64,000 bases of DNA, taken from the NCBI GenBank assembly GCA_963795435.1, contig CAWCHV010000007.1, positions 2,170,001-2,234,000 of the forward strand. The letters run 5' to 3'. Each line of letters begins with the position of its first letter. Within the stretch, counting starts at the first letter, position 1. The position numbers and the translations under genes are program-made. Of this stretch, positions 44,932 to 53,934 are shown piece by piece. The notes beneath the pieces were generated by a model. The model made no database searches, was not told the DNA's origin, and was given only the letters and a program-made list of their open reading frames with translations. This stretch comes from JAFKFI01 sp963795435. GTDB lineage: Bacteria; Pseudomonadota; Alphaproteobacteria; Acetobacterales; Acetobacteraceae.

Positions 44932-45951
44932 ATGGCGGAAGAAATGACCACCGACGTCGCGATCGTGGGGGCCGGCCCGGTGGGGCTGTTCGCCGTGTTC
45001 GAGTGCGGCATGTTGAAGATGCGCAGCGTGCTGATCGACGCGCTCGGCGAGACCGGCGGGCAATGCGCCGCGCTCTACCCGGAGAAGCCTATTTACGACA
45101 TCCCCGCCTGGCCGGCGATCGAGGCGGGCGAACTCGTCGCTCAGCTCGAACGCCAGATTTCGCCCTTTGCCGCCCCCCGCCTGCTCGGCCGCCGCGTGGA
45201 GGGCGTGGCCGGCCAGCCCGGCGCCTTCACGCTGACCACCGACCAGGGCGACATCGTCCACGCCAAGGCGGTGATGATCGCCGCCGGCGCCGGCGCATTC
45301 GGCCCGAACCGTCCGCCGCTCGACGGCCTCGCCGCCTACGAGGCCACGGGCGGGGTGCAGTACTATGTCCGCCGCCGCGAGGATCTGCGCGGCAAGCGCG
45401 TGGTGATCGCCGGCGGGGGCGATTCCGCGGTGGACTGGGCGCTGGCGCTGAAGGACATCGCGACCGTCGCCGTGGTGCACCGCCGGGCCAAGTTCCGCGC
45501 CGCCCCCGAGACCGCCGCCCGGCTCGACGAAGCCGCCCGTCACGCCCAGCTCGACATGGTCATTCCCTACCAGCTCCACGCGCTTCACGGCGTCGAAGGC
45601 CGGCTCGCCGGCGTCGAGGTCGCCACTCTCACAGGCGAGACCCGCATCCTGCCGGCTGACGTGCTGTTGCCATTCTTCGGCCTGTCGATGGATCTCGGCC
45701 CGATCGCCGGCTGGGCATTGGATCTCGAACGGCATCACGTGAAGGTCGACCCCGCCACCGGCCAGACCAGCCTGCCCGGCGTCTTCGCCATCGGCGACGT
45801 CGCAACCTATCCCGGTAAGCTCAAGCTGATCCTGCAGGGCTTCTCCGAGGCGGCGGTCGCCGCACACGCCATCCACCCCATCGTCCATCCCGGCGAGGCG
45901 CTGCACTTCGAGTATTCCACGACGAAGGGGGTGCGGGGGATTCCTGAGTGA
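44932..45951 (+). CDS. Ferredoxin/flavodoxin-NADP+ reductase, thioredoxin-reductase-like
   Basis: Flavoprotein of the TrxR-like FNR family, 339 aa. The FAD-binding motif is VAIVGAGPVGLFAVFECGML, the NADPH-binding motif is VVIAGGGDSAVDWALALKDI, and a final FAD contact is GVFAIGDVATYPGKLKLILQ. The redox CxxC of true thioredoxin reductases is missing, which with ETGGQCAALYPEKPIYDIPA places it with ferredoxin-NADP reductases. It is divergent from the tsaE gene with about 60 bases between them. Confidence 0.88.
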   Translation: MAEEMTTDVAIVGAGPVGLFAVFECGMLKMRSVLIDALGETGGQCAALYPEKPIYDIPAWPAIEAGELVAQLERQISPFAAPRLLGRRVEGVAGQPGAFTLTTDQGDIVHAKAVMIAAGAGAFGPNRPPLDGLAAYEATGGVQYYVRRREDLRGKRVVIAGGGDSAVDWALALKDIATVAVVHRRAKFRAAPETAARLDEAARHAQLDMVIPYQLHALHGVEGRLAGVEVATLTGETRILPADVLLPFFGLSMDLGPIAGWALDLERHHVKVDPATGQTSLPGVFAIGDVATYPGKLKLILQGFSEAAVAAHAIHPIVHPGEALHFEYSTTKGVRGIPE

Positions 45952-46002
45952 GCGGGCGCGAGACCGCTGCCGGAAGCGGGCCATCCGTGTTATGCAGCGG
46001 AC

Positions 46003-46299
46003 ATGGACCGCGAAGCAATCATCGCCCGGCTGCGGGAGAACGAACGGGAACTGCGCGCTCGCGGCGTCATGCACGCGGCCCTGTTCGGCTCACGAGCACG
46101 CGGCGACGAGCGATCCGATAGCGATACTGACATTATGGTCGAGCTAGACCCAGCAGCGCGTGTCACGCTTTTCGACTATGTCGGATTGAAAGACTATATC
46201 GCCGGATTGTTCGACGGCCCGGTCGATGTCGTGAACCACGACGGGCTCAAGCCCTATGTAAGGCCAGCGGCCACCGCAGACGCCGTCTATGCGTTCTGA
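46003..46299 (+). CDS. MNT-type nucleotidyltransferase, MntA antitoxin-like
   Basis: Minimal nucleotidyltransferase of 98 aa. The active-site motif GS-x10-DxD is complete (LFGSRARGDERSDSDTDIMV), and the third carboxylate is probably in DVVNHDGL. Genes of this type next to HEPN-domain genes form type VII toxin-antitoxin modules in which the nucleotidyltransferase AMPylates and silences the HEPN RNase. It overlaps the following HEPN gene by 11 bases. Confidence 0.85.
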   Translation: MDREAIIARLRENERELRARGVMHAALFGSRARGDERSDSDTDIMVELDPAARVTLFDYVGLKDYIAGLFDGPVDVVNHDGLKPYVRPAATADAVYAF

Positions 46300-46666
46300 A
46301 TCCGCGCTCGCGGCACTCCTGGATATCAAGCATCACATTGATCTGGCCGCTCGGTTCATCGCTGGGTTCAGCTACGAGACGTTCAGTGCCGATCCACGAA
46401 CGGTCTATGCGGTCACACGCTGCCTCGAGATCATCTCCGAGGCGTCTCGCCGGTTGCCCGGCGCAATGAAGGCCCGCCATCCGTCCATTGCGTGGAAGAA
46501 CATGGCGGGGGCCGGAAACGTCTACCGGCATGACTACGAGGACATAACCACGAGTGAGATATGGGAGGCAGTGCAACTCGCATTGCCGCCACTGCGCGCG
46601 GTTGTCGAAAGCGAGCTTGCCGGCCTGGAGGAATCTTCCGTCACCCGTTCCCGCCCCGACGCTTGA
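46289..46666 (+). CDS. HEPN-domain (DUF86) protein, HepT toxin-like
   Basis: A helical HEPN protein of 125 aa, starting SESALAALLDIKHHIDLAAR and containing RCLEIISEASRRLPGAMKAR. The RNase-type motif region reads AWKNMAGAGNVYRHDYEDIT: the HxY is present, but the Arg five residues before the His in the classical RX4HxY motif is a Gly; an Arg sits next to the His instead, as in GN-x-x-RHxY members of DUF86. Whether it is an active RNase is therefore open. It is translationally coupled to the MntA-like gene; trpS follows after 50 bases. Confidence 0.78.
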   Translation: MRSESALAALLDIKHHIDLAARFIAGFSYETFSADPRTVYAVTRCLEIISEASRRLPGAMKARHPSIAWKNMAGAGNVYRHDYEDITTSEIWEAVQLALPPLRAVVESELAGLEESSVTRSRPDA

Positions 46667-46716
46667 CCCACGCCCCATTCCCGCCGGACAACCCATCCTC
46701 GCAACCAGAGCCTCCC

Positions 46717-47715
46717 ATGCAGCGCATCTTCTCGGGCATCCAGCCCTCCGGCATTCCCACTCTCGGCAACTACCTCGGCGCGATCCGCAACTGGGTGCCG
46801 TTGCAGCGCGACCATGAGTGCCTGTGGTGCGTGGTTGATTTGCATGCGATCACCGCCTGGCAAGACCCGGCGGCGCTCATGCAGCAGACCCGCGAGATGG
46901 CGGCCGTGCTGCTCGCTTGCGGCATCGACCCCGAGCGACACATCCTGTTCCTGCAATCCTCGGTGCGCGCGCACGCCCAGCTCGCCTGGATCTTCAACTG
47001 CGTGGCCCGGCTCGGGTGGCTCAACCGCATGACGCAGTTCAAGGACAAGGCGGGCAAGGATCGCGAGGCCGCCTCGTCCGGGCTCTACGTCTACCCGAAC
47101 CTGATGGCCGCCGACATCCACGCCTATCACGCGACCCGAGTGCCGGTCGGCGACGACCAGCGCCAGCACCTCGAGCTGGCCAACGACATCGCGCAGAAAT
47201 TCAACCACGACTACGGCGTCGAGTTCTTCCGCGCCATCGAGCCGCTGATCCTCGGCCCCGCCGCGCGGGTGATGAGTCTCCGCGACGGGACGAAGAAGAT
47301 GTCGAAATCGGACCCCTCGGAGCAGAGCCGGATCAACCTAAACGATGACCCGGACACGATCGCGCTCAAGATCCGCCGCGCCAAGACGGATCCCGAGCCG
47401 CTGCCCTCCGAACCCGCGGGGCTCGAGGGCCGGGCCGAGGCGCGCAACCTTGTCGGCATCTACGCGGCGCTCGCGGGGACCGACCACGCCGGCGTGCTGC
47501 GCGAGCATGGCGGCAAAGGCTTTGGCGCGTTCAAGGAAGCGCTGTCGGCGCTTCTCGTCGAGAAGCTGAGCCCGATCGCCGACGAGACTCGCCGTCTGCT
47601 TGCCGATCCCGCGACGATCGACACCGTGCTGCGCGCCGGCGCCGAACGGGCCGCGGAGATCGCTGACCCGATCGTGGCGGAGGCCGAGCGGCTGGTCGGT
47701 TTCCTGCGCGTCTAG
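46717..47715 (+). CDS. trpS: Tryptophanyl-tRNA synthetase
   Basis: Class I aminoacyl-tRNA synthetase charging tRNA-Trp, 332 aa. HIGH-like motif in GIQPSGIPTLGNYLGAIRNW, KMSKS motif in DGTKKMSKSDPSEQSRINL, and the family segments VYPNLMAADIHAYHATRVPV and PVGDDQRQHLELANDIAQKF. It ends two bases before the stop of the convergent pncA gene region. Confidence 0.95.
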   Translation: MQRIFSGIQPSGIPTLGNYLGAIRNWVPLQRDHECLWCVVDLHAITAWQDPAALMQQTREMAAVLLACGIDPERHILFLQSSVRAHAQLAWIFNCVARLGWLNRMTQFKDKAGKDREAASSGLYVYPNLMAADIHAYHATRVPVGDDQRQHLELANDIAQKFNHDYGVEFFRAIEPLILGPAARVMSLRDGTKKMSKSDPSEQSRINLNDDPDTIALKIRRAKTDPEPLPSEPAGLEGRAEARNLVGIYAALAGTDHAGVLREHGGKGFGAFKEALSALLVEKLSPIADETRRLLADPATIDTVLRAGAERAAEIADPIVAEAERLVGFLRV

Positions 47716-47718
47716 CGC

Positions 47719-48372
47719 TCAGCCAGCGAGATTGTCCGCCCGGACGAACTCCACGCCGGCCGCGCATAGGCGCTCGCGCGCTTCATCGAGCGTGCTGCGT
47801 CCGTCCGTGGTCGGCAGGCCGATGGCGCGGCAGGCGTCCTCGATGACGCACACCTCGTAGCCGAGCCGCGCCGCATCCTCGGCCGACCACGCGACGCAGA
47901 AATCCGTCGCCAGTCCGGCGAAGAAGATGCGGCGGAAACCGCGGGCGCGGAGATAGCCGTCGAGCCCGGTCGGCGTGCACCGGTCGTTCTCGAAGAACGC
48001 GGAATAGCTGTCGATCCCCGGATGGAACCCCTTGCGGATCGTCACCTCGATGCGCGTCGTGTCCAGTTCCGGATGCAACGCCGCTCCGGGGCTGTTCTGC
48101 ACACCATGCTCGGGCCACAGCACCTGCTCGCCGTAATGCAGCGCGACCGTATCGTACGGTTCCCGGCCGTGCGTCGTCGCGAATGAGGCGTGGCCGGGCG
48201 GATGCCAGTCCTGGGTGGCGAAGGCGTGCGCGAACGGGCCGGCCAGCAGGCCGTTTATGACGGGCACCACCTCGTGTCCGCCGGGCACCGGCAGCTCGCC
48301 GCCGGGCATGAAGGTGGGCTGCACATCCACCACGCCCAGGATGTCCGTTGGTTGGATGATGATGCGGCTCAT
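47719..48372 (-). CDS. pncA: Nicotinamidase/isochorismatase family, PncA-like
   Basis: Amidase converting nicotinamide to nicotinate for NAD salvage, 217 aa. The catalytic Asp is in LGVVDVQPTFMPGGELPVPG, the Lys in EVTIRKGFHPGIDSYSAFFE and the Cys in GLATDFCVAWSAEDAARLGY; metal ligands lie in FATQDWHPPGHASFA. It overlaps nth by four bases (ATGA), so both are in one operon. Confidence 0.9.
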   Translation of the reverse strand: MSRIIIQPTDILGVVDVQPTFMPGGELPVPGGHEVVPVINGLLAGPFAHAFATQDWHPPGHASFATTHGREPYDTVALHYGEQVLWPEHGVQNSPGAALHPELDTTRIEVTIRKGFHPGIDSYSAFFENDRCTPTGLDGYLRARGFRRIFFAGLATDFCVAWSAEDAARLGYEVCVIEDACRAIGLPTTDGRSTLDEARERLCAAGVEFVRADNLAG

Positions 48373-49091
48373 GGCGGCTGGCGCTTCGCTGGTCTCTTCA
48401 CGGGTGGCGGCGTCTTGTCGGGAAAGCGGCACCAGGCCGCGGCGACGCAGCGCCAGCATTCCGGCACCCGAGCCTTGCACACATAGCGTCCGTGCAGGAT
48501 CAGCCAATGGTGCGCGTTGCGCAGCATGTCCGGCGGCACGCGACGCACCAGCGCGTCCTCGACCTCGCGGGGCGTCTTGCCGGGCGCGAGGCCCGTGCGA
48601 TTGCCGAGGCGGAAGATATGCGTGTCCACCGCCATCGTGCTCTCGCCGAACGCCACGTTGAGCACCACGCTGGCGGTTTTGCGTCCGACACCGGGCAGCG
48701 CCTCCAGCGCCTCGCGATCGCGCGGCACCTCTCCGCCGTGGCGCTCTATCAGCAGGCGAGCCAGCTCGACCACGTTGCGCGCCTTGCCCTGCCACAGCCC
48801 CAGTGTGCGGATGTGCCGGCCGACCCCCTCGACGCCAAGCTTGACCATCGCATCCGGCGTCGGCGCCTCGGCGAACAGGGTGCGCGTGGCCCGGTTGACC
48901 CCCGCGTCCGTGGTTTGCGCCGACAGCAGGACGGCGATCAGCAGGGTGAACGGATCGGCATAGTCGAGCTCGCTCCTGGGGTCGGGATTGACCGCCGCCA
49001 AGGCTTCCAGGAACGGCCGGACGTCCGCCGCCGGCATTGCGCGCGGCTTGCGCGGCGCGGGAGATCGGCGGGGGATCGGTGCGGCTGGCAT
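48369..49091 (-). CDS. nth: Endonuclease III
   Basis: DNA glycosylase/AP lyase of base-excision repair, 240 aa. The helix-hairpin-helix with catalytic Lys is EALPGVGRKTASVVLNVAFG, the catalytic Asp follows in MAVDTHIFRLGNRTGL, and the C-terminal 4Fe-4S site is C-x6-C-x2-C-x5-C in CKARVPECWRCVAAAWC. The N-terminal 18 residues (Pro/Arg-rich) are poorly conserved, so translation may start at the second Met (MPAADVRPFLEALAAVNP). Confidence 0.93.
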   Translation of the reverse strand: MPAAPIPRRSPAPRKPRAMPAADVRPFLEALAAVNPDPRSELDYADPFTLLIAVLLSAQTTDAGVNRATRTLFAEAPTPDAMVKLGVEGVGRHIRTLGLWQGKARNVVELARLLIERHGGEVPRDREALEALPGVGRKTASVVLNVAFGESTMAVDTHIFRLGNRTGLAPGKTPREVEDALVRRVPPDMLRNAHHWLILHGRYVCKARVPECWRCVAAAWCRFPDKTPPPVKRPAKRQPP

Positions 49092-49163
49092 TCACGATCT
49101 TTCGCGCGGGCCATTCCGTCCAGCAAGGGGTTACATCGGCTCCTCGCGCGCTACATTGACGGG

Positions 49164-49673
49164 ATGGACGGACACGGCAGCCCCGGTGCCACCCTGTTCG
49201 AGGCGGTGATCGTGCCGCATCGCAGCCTCTCGCCGCGCGGTCTGCGCATCCTGATCGCGGCGATCTGTGGATTGTCGGGCCTGACCGTGCTGCGCTTCTG
49301 GCTGATTGGCGCGTGGCCAGTGGCCGGGTTCTCCTTCGTCGAGATCGGGCTCGCGGTCTTCCTGCTGCGGCTCAACGCGAGGCGCGCGCGCGCCTCGGAA
49401 CTCGTTCTGCTGACCGAGGATGGGCTGCGGATCCGGCGCACCGACATGCACGGCCAGCGCGAGGAGCAGACCTTGGCGGCGGCTTGGCTCAACGTCGTGC
49501 TAGTGGAACGGCAGGGCCGTGTCCCCGCGCTGCTGCTGACCAATCGCGACGTTCAGGTGGAAGTGGGCGCCAGCCTCGGCGAGCACGAGAAGCGGGACTT
49601 GGCCGAGGCGTTGCGCGGCGCGCTTGATCGCTTGCGCCACCCGCGCTTCGACAACCCTCAGCTACGCGACTGA
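49164..49673 (+). CDS. DUF2244 membrane protein
   Basis: A 169-residue inner-membrane protein of the DUF2244 family, common in alphaproteobacteria and of unknown function. It starts with VIVPHRSLSPRGLRILIAAI and has two hydrophobic segments (ILIAAICGLSGLTVLRFWLI and AGFSFVEIGLAVFLLRLNAR) followed by a cytoplasmic domain with VLLTEDGLRIRRTDMHGQRE. It is divergent from nth (72-base gap) and its stop abuts the XRE gene end, with which it is convergent. Confidence 0.75.
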   Translation: MDGHGSPGATLFEAVIVPHRSLSPRGLRILIAAICGLSGLTVLRFWLIGAWPVAGFSFVEIGLAVFLLRLNARRARASELVLLTEDGLRIRRTDMHGQREEQTLAAAWLNVVLVERQGRVPALLLTNRDVQVEVGASLGEHEKRDLAEALRGALDRLRHPRFDNPQLRD

Positions 49674-50165
49674 CTACGGCTCCCCTGGACCCATCGACTT
49701 GATGAGCTCGAACACCCGCTTTCGCACCGCCGGGTCGGTGATCCGGTAATAGGCGCGCACCAGCTCCAGCGTCTCGCGCCGGTTCAGCGTATCGTCGCCA
49801 AATACGTCCTGCAATTCGGCGAAGCCGGCGATTCGGCCGCGAGACTGCACGCCCGGATGGCCCGAGAGGCTGTCCGGCATGTCGTCGAAAAAGAAGCTGA
49901 TGGGGACATCCAGCACCCGCGACAGGTCGAACAGGCGGGACGCGCCGACCCGGTTCACGCCGCGTTCATATTTCTGAACCTGCTGAAAGGTGAGGCCGAG
50001 CAATTCGCCGAGCCGCTCCTGCGACATGCCCATCAACGTCCGGCGCAGCCGGATGCGTGAGCCCACGTGCACGTCGATCGGGCTCGGACGGCCGATTTCC
50101 TTTTCCGCCCCCAGCGCCTGGTCAGGCCGTGCCATGCGCAAGTCTCCTTTGAAGCCGTCCTGCAT
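49674..50165 (-). CDS. XRE-family transcriptional regulator
   Basis: DNA-binding protein of 163 aa. The helix-turn-helix is in RIRLRRTLMGMSQERLGELL then GLTFQQVQKYERGVNRVGAS, typical of the XRE regulators that follow lnt in many alphaproteobacteria. The C-terminal part, LNRRETLELVRAYYRITDPA, resembles that conserved family. Upstream is an AT-rich region likely to hold its promoter. Targets unknown. Confidence 0.88.
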   Translation of the reverse strand: MQDGFKGDLRMARPDQALGAEKEIGRPSPIDVHVGSRIRLRRTLMGMSQERLGELLGLTFQQVQKYERGVNRVGASRLFDLSRVLDVPISFFFDDMPDSLSGHPGVQSRGRIAGFAELQDVFGDDTLNRRETLELVRAYYRITDPAVRKRVFELIKSMGPGEP

Positions 50166-50315
50166 CGCTCAACCTCCAGCACGGCTGCCCGTGTATGCGG
50201 TCCGGGCGGGTGCACTTTGATTTAACCATTCTTAGCGGCACAACCGAGAATAGTCAATCATTCAGTCACATTTGCAACGCGGCGTATCACAAATTGCCTG
50301 TTGTCTGAGAAAAGA
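50166..50315 (-). promoter_or_regulatory. AT-rich promoter region of the XRE gene
   Basis: This 150-base gap is markedly richer in A+T than almost any other part of the window (for example TTTGATTTAACCATTCTTAG and AGTCAATCATTCAGTCACAT). It lies between the lnt stop and the XRE start on the same strand and most likely holds the XRE promoter and the lnt 3' end. I cannot define -35 and -10 boxes with confidence. Confidence 0.5.
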
Positions 50316-51884
50316 TTAACTGACGTTCAATCCTGACCGCAAAGGCCTTTTCCGATTGGCGAATCCCGCGATCATGGCGAGAAGCGCGAGCAGAGCCGGG
50401 ATCATCAACCCGCCACGCGCGAATACCGTCGGAGGTTCCGCGCCGCCGAGGGGCAGCTCCAACGTGCCTCTGGTTCCCATCGGCAGGCGGCCGAGTTCGT
50501 GGCCGCGAGCATCGAAGCCGGTGCTGATACCGGTGTTGGCGGCGCGCATCAACGGCAACCCGGTCTCGACCGCGCGCATTCGGGCGGCGGCGAGGTGCTG
50601 GCGCGGTCCGCTTGAATTGCCGAACCAGGCGTCGTTGGTGACATTCACCAGCCAGTCCGGTCGATCGGCCTTGTCCACCATCTCGCCGGGGAAGATCGCC
50701 TCGTAGCAGATCATCGGCCCTGCCGGCGGCATCCCCGGCATCCGCAGCGTGCGCGGCCCGGGGCCGGCCGCGAAGCCGCCGCCGGGGACGATCTGGAGCG
50801 GCAGGGGGAACCAGTCCGGCTGGAATTCGCCGAACGGCACCAGATGCCATTTGTCGTACAGCCCGGCCAGCGCGCCGGTCCCGGTGATGGCGGCGAGCGA
50901 GTTTCGCGGCCGGTTGTCGGCGCCGAAGCGCACCGTGCCCGCGAGCACCGGCGACCCGCCCGAAGCGGCGGCGATCGCCTCGCGCGCGGCGGGGTCGTCG
51001 GCGAGCAGGAACGGGCTCGCGGTCTCCGGCCAGACCACCACCTTGGGGCCGGCGCCCGCCGCCGCGACCCCCTGCTCGGTAAGGGCGAGATAGCGACGGA
51101 AGATGTCCACCATCATCGCCCGGTTCCATTTCTGTCCCTGCGCGACGTTCCCCTGCACCAGCACGACCGTGACGCCCTGCGGCTGCGGCGCGGGTCGATC
51201 GAGCCGGACCACGCCGAACGCCGACCACGCCGCCAGCAGCGCGGCACCGCCGGCCCAGCCGGGCCAGCCCAGCGTCGGCACGCAGGCAAGGAGGACGGTA
51301 AGGAAGGTCAAACCAGGTTCGCCGATCAACGCGGCGAGCTGGATGAACACGTCTCCCACCATCCCGGGAATCGCCCAATCCCCGCCCCACGGGTTCCAGG
51401 GAAAGCCGGAGAGCACCCATGCTCGCGAGAGGTCGGCGAGCGTCCAGGCGCCGGCCAGCACCAGCGCCCGCCGCCAGCCCGGCCGGGCAAGGCGCGACAG
51501 CCCGACCGGGACGGCGATGAACACGGCCAGAATTGCCGACAACGCGGGGACGGCGATCGGCACGAACCACCAGTAGCGCGCCGCCTCGATCATGATGGCT
51601 TCGGTGATCCAGTAGAGCCCGATCAGGTGATGGCCGAAGCCGAACCACCAGCCGCGCCGCGCCGCCACTGCCGGTCCGGGGGCGGCATCCACCAGCACGA
51701 GCAGCAAGGGAACCGCGACCAGCAGCACCGGGATGGCGTGAACCGGCGGCAGCGCCGCGGCGGACAGCGCGCCCAGCACGAGCGCGGCGAGATCCGCCCG
51801 CCACGACCGCAGCCGGCGCAGGCGCGACAGCAGGCCCGACCCGCCGCCGGCCGCCTCGGCGGGATCGGACACGCGCCGCGTCAC
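50316..51884 (-). CDS. lnt: Apolipoprotein N-acyltransferase
   Basis: Inner-membrane enzyme adding the third acyl chain to lipoproteins, 522 aa. About six N-terminal membrane helices (for example LAALVLGALSAAALPPVHAI and WTLADLSRAWVLSGFPWNPW) are followed by a periplasmic nitrilase domain with the catalytic triad: Glu in VVVWPETASPFLLADD, Lys in LYDKWHLVPFGEFQPD, Cys in MICYEAIFPGEMV. A C-terminal helix follows. The start MTRRVSDPAEAAGG lies 20 bases after the acyltransferase gene stop. Confidence 0.95.
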   Translation of the reverse strand: MTRRVSDPAEAAGGGSGLLSRLRRLRSWRADLAALVLGALSAAALPPVHAIPVLLVAVPLLLVLVDAAPGPAVAARRGWWFGFGHHLIGLYWITEAIMIEAARYWWFVPIAVPALSAILAVFIAVPVGLSRLARPGWRRALVLAGAWTLADLSRAWVLSGFPWNPWGGDWAIPGMVGDVFIQLAALIGEPGLTFLTVLLACVPTLGWPGWAGGAALLAAWSAFGVVRLDRPAPQPQGVTVVLVQGNVAQGQKWNRAMMVDIFRRYLALTEQGVAAAGAGPKVVVWPETASPFLLADDPAAREAIAAASGGSPVLAGTVRFGADNRPRNSLAAITGTGALAGLYDKWHLVPFGEFQPDWFPLPLQIVPGGGFAAGPGPRTLRMPGMPPAGPMICYEAIFPGEMVDKADRPDWLVNVTNDAWFGNSSGPRQHLAAARMRAVETGLPLMRAANTGISTGFDARGHELGRLPMGTRGTLELPLGGAEPPTVFARGGLMIPALLALLAMIAGFANRKRPLRSGLNVS

Positions 51885-51904
51885 GGGGATCGCCGGATCT
51901 AGCT

Positions 51905-52735
51905 TCAGTCCAGGGCCTCGCGCAGCTGGCGTTCGTAGTGGCGATAGTATTTGTCGGTCACCAAGTCGGTCTTGACCACCACGGCCACGTCGATCGTGTT
52001 GAATTGGGGGTCGATCACCGCGCCGTCGCCGACGAAGCCGCCGAGCCGCAGGTAGCCCTTGATCAGCGGCGGGAGCTGGCCGAGCGCACGGCGCGGGTCG
52101 ATGCCGTCGGGGTCTATCCGCCGCATGTCGACGTAGCGGTGCGGCAGCGCGCGCGGCCGCAGGGCCGGCGGAGCGAGGTGATTCTGGTAGAGATAGGTCA
52201 GCTCGGTGGCCAGCGCGTCGGGGTCGGTTCCGGGCAGGCTGGCGCAGCCGAACATCAGGTCGATCTGATGGTAGAACACGTAGGCGGCTATCCCGCGCCA
52301 GAGCAGCTGCATGGCGGCCCGGCCGCGATAGGCCTCATCGACGCACGAACGCCCGAGCTCGAGCACGCGCCCGGGAAAGTTCACCACCCGGGTAATGTCG
52401 TACTCGTCGGCCGAGTAAAACCGCCCGAGTCGCGCCGCGCCGTCGCGCTGGATCATCCGGTAGGTGCCGACGATGCCCTCGAGGCCCGGCCCGATCGCGT
52501 GATCGACCACCAGCAGGTGATCCGCGACCCCGTCAAATGCGTCCCGGTCGCGCTGTGTCGCGGCGGTCAGCGGGTCCGGCGAGGCGCCCATCTCCTGGTA
52601 GAACACGCGGAACCGGAGCGACTGGACCTTGTCGATCTCGGCCGGGGTGCGGGCGAGGCGCACGCCGAGATTGCCCGCGCGAAGCTCGCCGATGCCGGGC
52701 TCCGGCATCGCGCCGATCGGCTTTTCCGCTGTCAC
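51905..52735 (-). CDS. GNAT-family N-acyltransferase, OlsB-like
   Basis: Predicted acyl-ACP-dependent N-acyltransferase (276 aa) related to OlsB, which makes the lyso-precursor of ornithine lipids. Marks: LGVRLARTPAEIDKVQSLRF then RVFYQEMGA near the N-terminus, VVDHAIGPGLEGIVGTYRMI, RVLELGRSCVDEAYRGRAAM (acyl-carrier contact region) and MFGCASLPGTDP. The partner OlsA would be a PlsC-like enzyme, and one is encoded at 60 kb. It overlaps fur by four bases (ATGA). Confidence 0.8.
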   Translation of the reverse strand: MTAEKPIGAMPEPGIGELRAGNLGVRLARTPAEIDKVQSLRFRVFYQEMGASPDPLTAATQRDRDAFDGVADHLLVVDHAIGPGLEGIVGTYRMIQRDGAARLGRFYSADEYDITRVVNFPGRVLELGRSCVDEAYRGRAAMQLLWRGIAAYVFYHQIDLMFGCASLPGTDPDALATELTYLYQNHLAPPALRPRALPHRYVDMRRIDPDGIDPRRALGQLPPLIKGYLRLGGFVGDGAVIDPQFNTIDVAVVVKTDLVTDKYYRHYERQLREALD

Positions 52736-53241
52736 CGCGACGCCCTGCCCTGGGCGTCCAAGACCTGTTCCGGGTCGCCTGGCTTGGCGCGGCGCTTGGA
52801 AGGCCCGGCCTTGACCGCGGCCTCGCCGACCGGCGCTTCGCGGCGGCGGCCGAACAGCTCCAGCCGCATCGAGACCAGGTCGAACCCAAGGCGGGTCGCG
52901 ATCGCCTGCATCACGCGCTCATGCTCCGCATCCTGGAATTCGATCACCTTGCCCGAGTCGATGTCGATCAGATGGTAGTGGTGGCCGTGCTCGGTGGGCT
53001 CGTAGCGCGCGCGCCCACCGCCGAAATCCCGCCGCTCCAGGATGCCTTTCTCCTCGAGCAGCCGGACCGTCCGGTAGACCGTCGCGATCGAGATTCGGCC
53101 GTCGAGCGCCGCCGACCGCCGGTAGAGCTCCTCCACGTCGGGATGATCGCTCGCCTCCGACAGCACGCGCGCGATGACCCGGCGCTGGCCGGTCATCTTC
53201 AGTCCCCTCTCGACGCAGAGGCGCTCGATGCGTGATTCCAT
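52732..53241 (-). CDS. fur: Fur-family metalloregulator
   Basis: Dimeric winged-helix regulator of 169 aa. DNA-binding part: LKMTGQRRVIARVLSEASDH then VEELYRRSAALDGRISIATV with YRTVRLLEEKGIL. The metal-binding hinge HGHHYHLIDIDSGKVIEF and the EHERVMQAIATRLGFDLVSM dimer domain are present. There is no CxxC zinc site, as in alphaproteobacterial Fur/Mur proteins. The basic C-terminal extension of ~30 residues is unusual. It could regulate iron or manganese genes. Confidence 0.88.
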   Translation of the reverse strand: MESRIERLCVERGLKMTGQRRVIARVLSEASDHPDVEELYRRSAALDGRISIATVYRTVRLLEEKGILERRDFGGGRARYEPTEHGHHYHLIDIDSGKVIEFQDAEHERVMQAIATRLGFDLVSMRLELFGRRREAPVGEAAVKAGPSKRRAKPGDPEQVLDAQGRASR

Positions 53242-53416
53242 CCGATCCCTTGCGGCCCGCTTCGCAGTCCCTGACGGTCACACCCGACGGTCACCGGGAC
53301 AAAGGTCCCAGCCCCGGCGACGGCCACGGCGTAGCCGATGCGAGCGGCTCCTGTCCAACGCCGCGTCTCCCCGGCGCTCAACCCGAGGGGCGCGCGGGAA
53401 TGGGAGGAAGCGGCGG

Positions 53417-53833
53417 CTACTTCCGCCCGCCGGTGCGCGGCTTGGTGCCGAGGCCGATCTTCTTGGCCAGGGAGGATCTGTGGCGGGCATAGTTCGGCGC
53501 CACCATCGGGTAGTCCGACGCCAAGCCCCAGCGCTCCCGGTATTGCTCGGGCGTCATGTTGTAGGCGGTCTTGAGATGCCTTTTCAGCATCTTCAGTTTC
53601 TTGCCGTCCTCCAAGCAGATGATGTGGTCGGGGAAGACGGATTTCTTGACGGGAACTGCCGGTTGCGGCCGATCCGGCTGTGCTGGTTCCTTGCCGACCC
53701 CGGAGAGTGTCTTGAACACCTCCTGGATCAGCGAGGGCAGCGCATCCGGCGGAACTGAATTGTTGGAGACATGGGCGGAGACGATTTGCGCCACCAGTCC
53801 CAGCACGTTCTGGTTTGCCGGACTTTCGGCCAT
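53417..53833 (-). CDS. mucR: MucR/Ros-family transcriptional regulator
   Basis: Alphaproteobacterial global regulator of 138 aa from the ATG at 53833, preceded by AAAGGA. N-terminal NVLGLVAQIVSAHVSNNSVP is the oligomerisation part. The zinc-finger region reads HIICLEDGKKLKMLKRHLKT then AYNMTPEQYRERWGLASDYP: the second Cys of the classical C2H2 finger is Asp and the final His is replaced, variations known among MucR proteins. The C-terminus is YARHRSSLAKKIGLG plus a basic tail. It is divergent from the TusA-like gene with about 100 bases between them, which include an AT-rich CCATATAAGG. Confidence 0.93.
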   Translation of the reverse strand: MAESPANQNVLGLVAQIVSAHVSNNSVPPDALPSLIQEVFKTLSGVGKEPAQPDRPQPAVPVKKSVFPDHIICLEDGKKLKMLKRHLKTAYNMTPEQYRERWGLASDYPMVAPNYARHRSSLAKKIGLGTKPRTGGRK

Positions 53834-53934
53834 CACAGGTCCTTTCAGATACAAGACTTTCGCCATATAAGGTGTACGCTAGCCGTTTCGCAATGGATAT
53901 TCGGGCCGTCAATAACCGGGCAATGGTGACAAAG

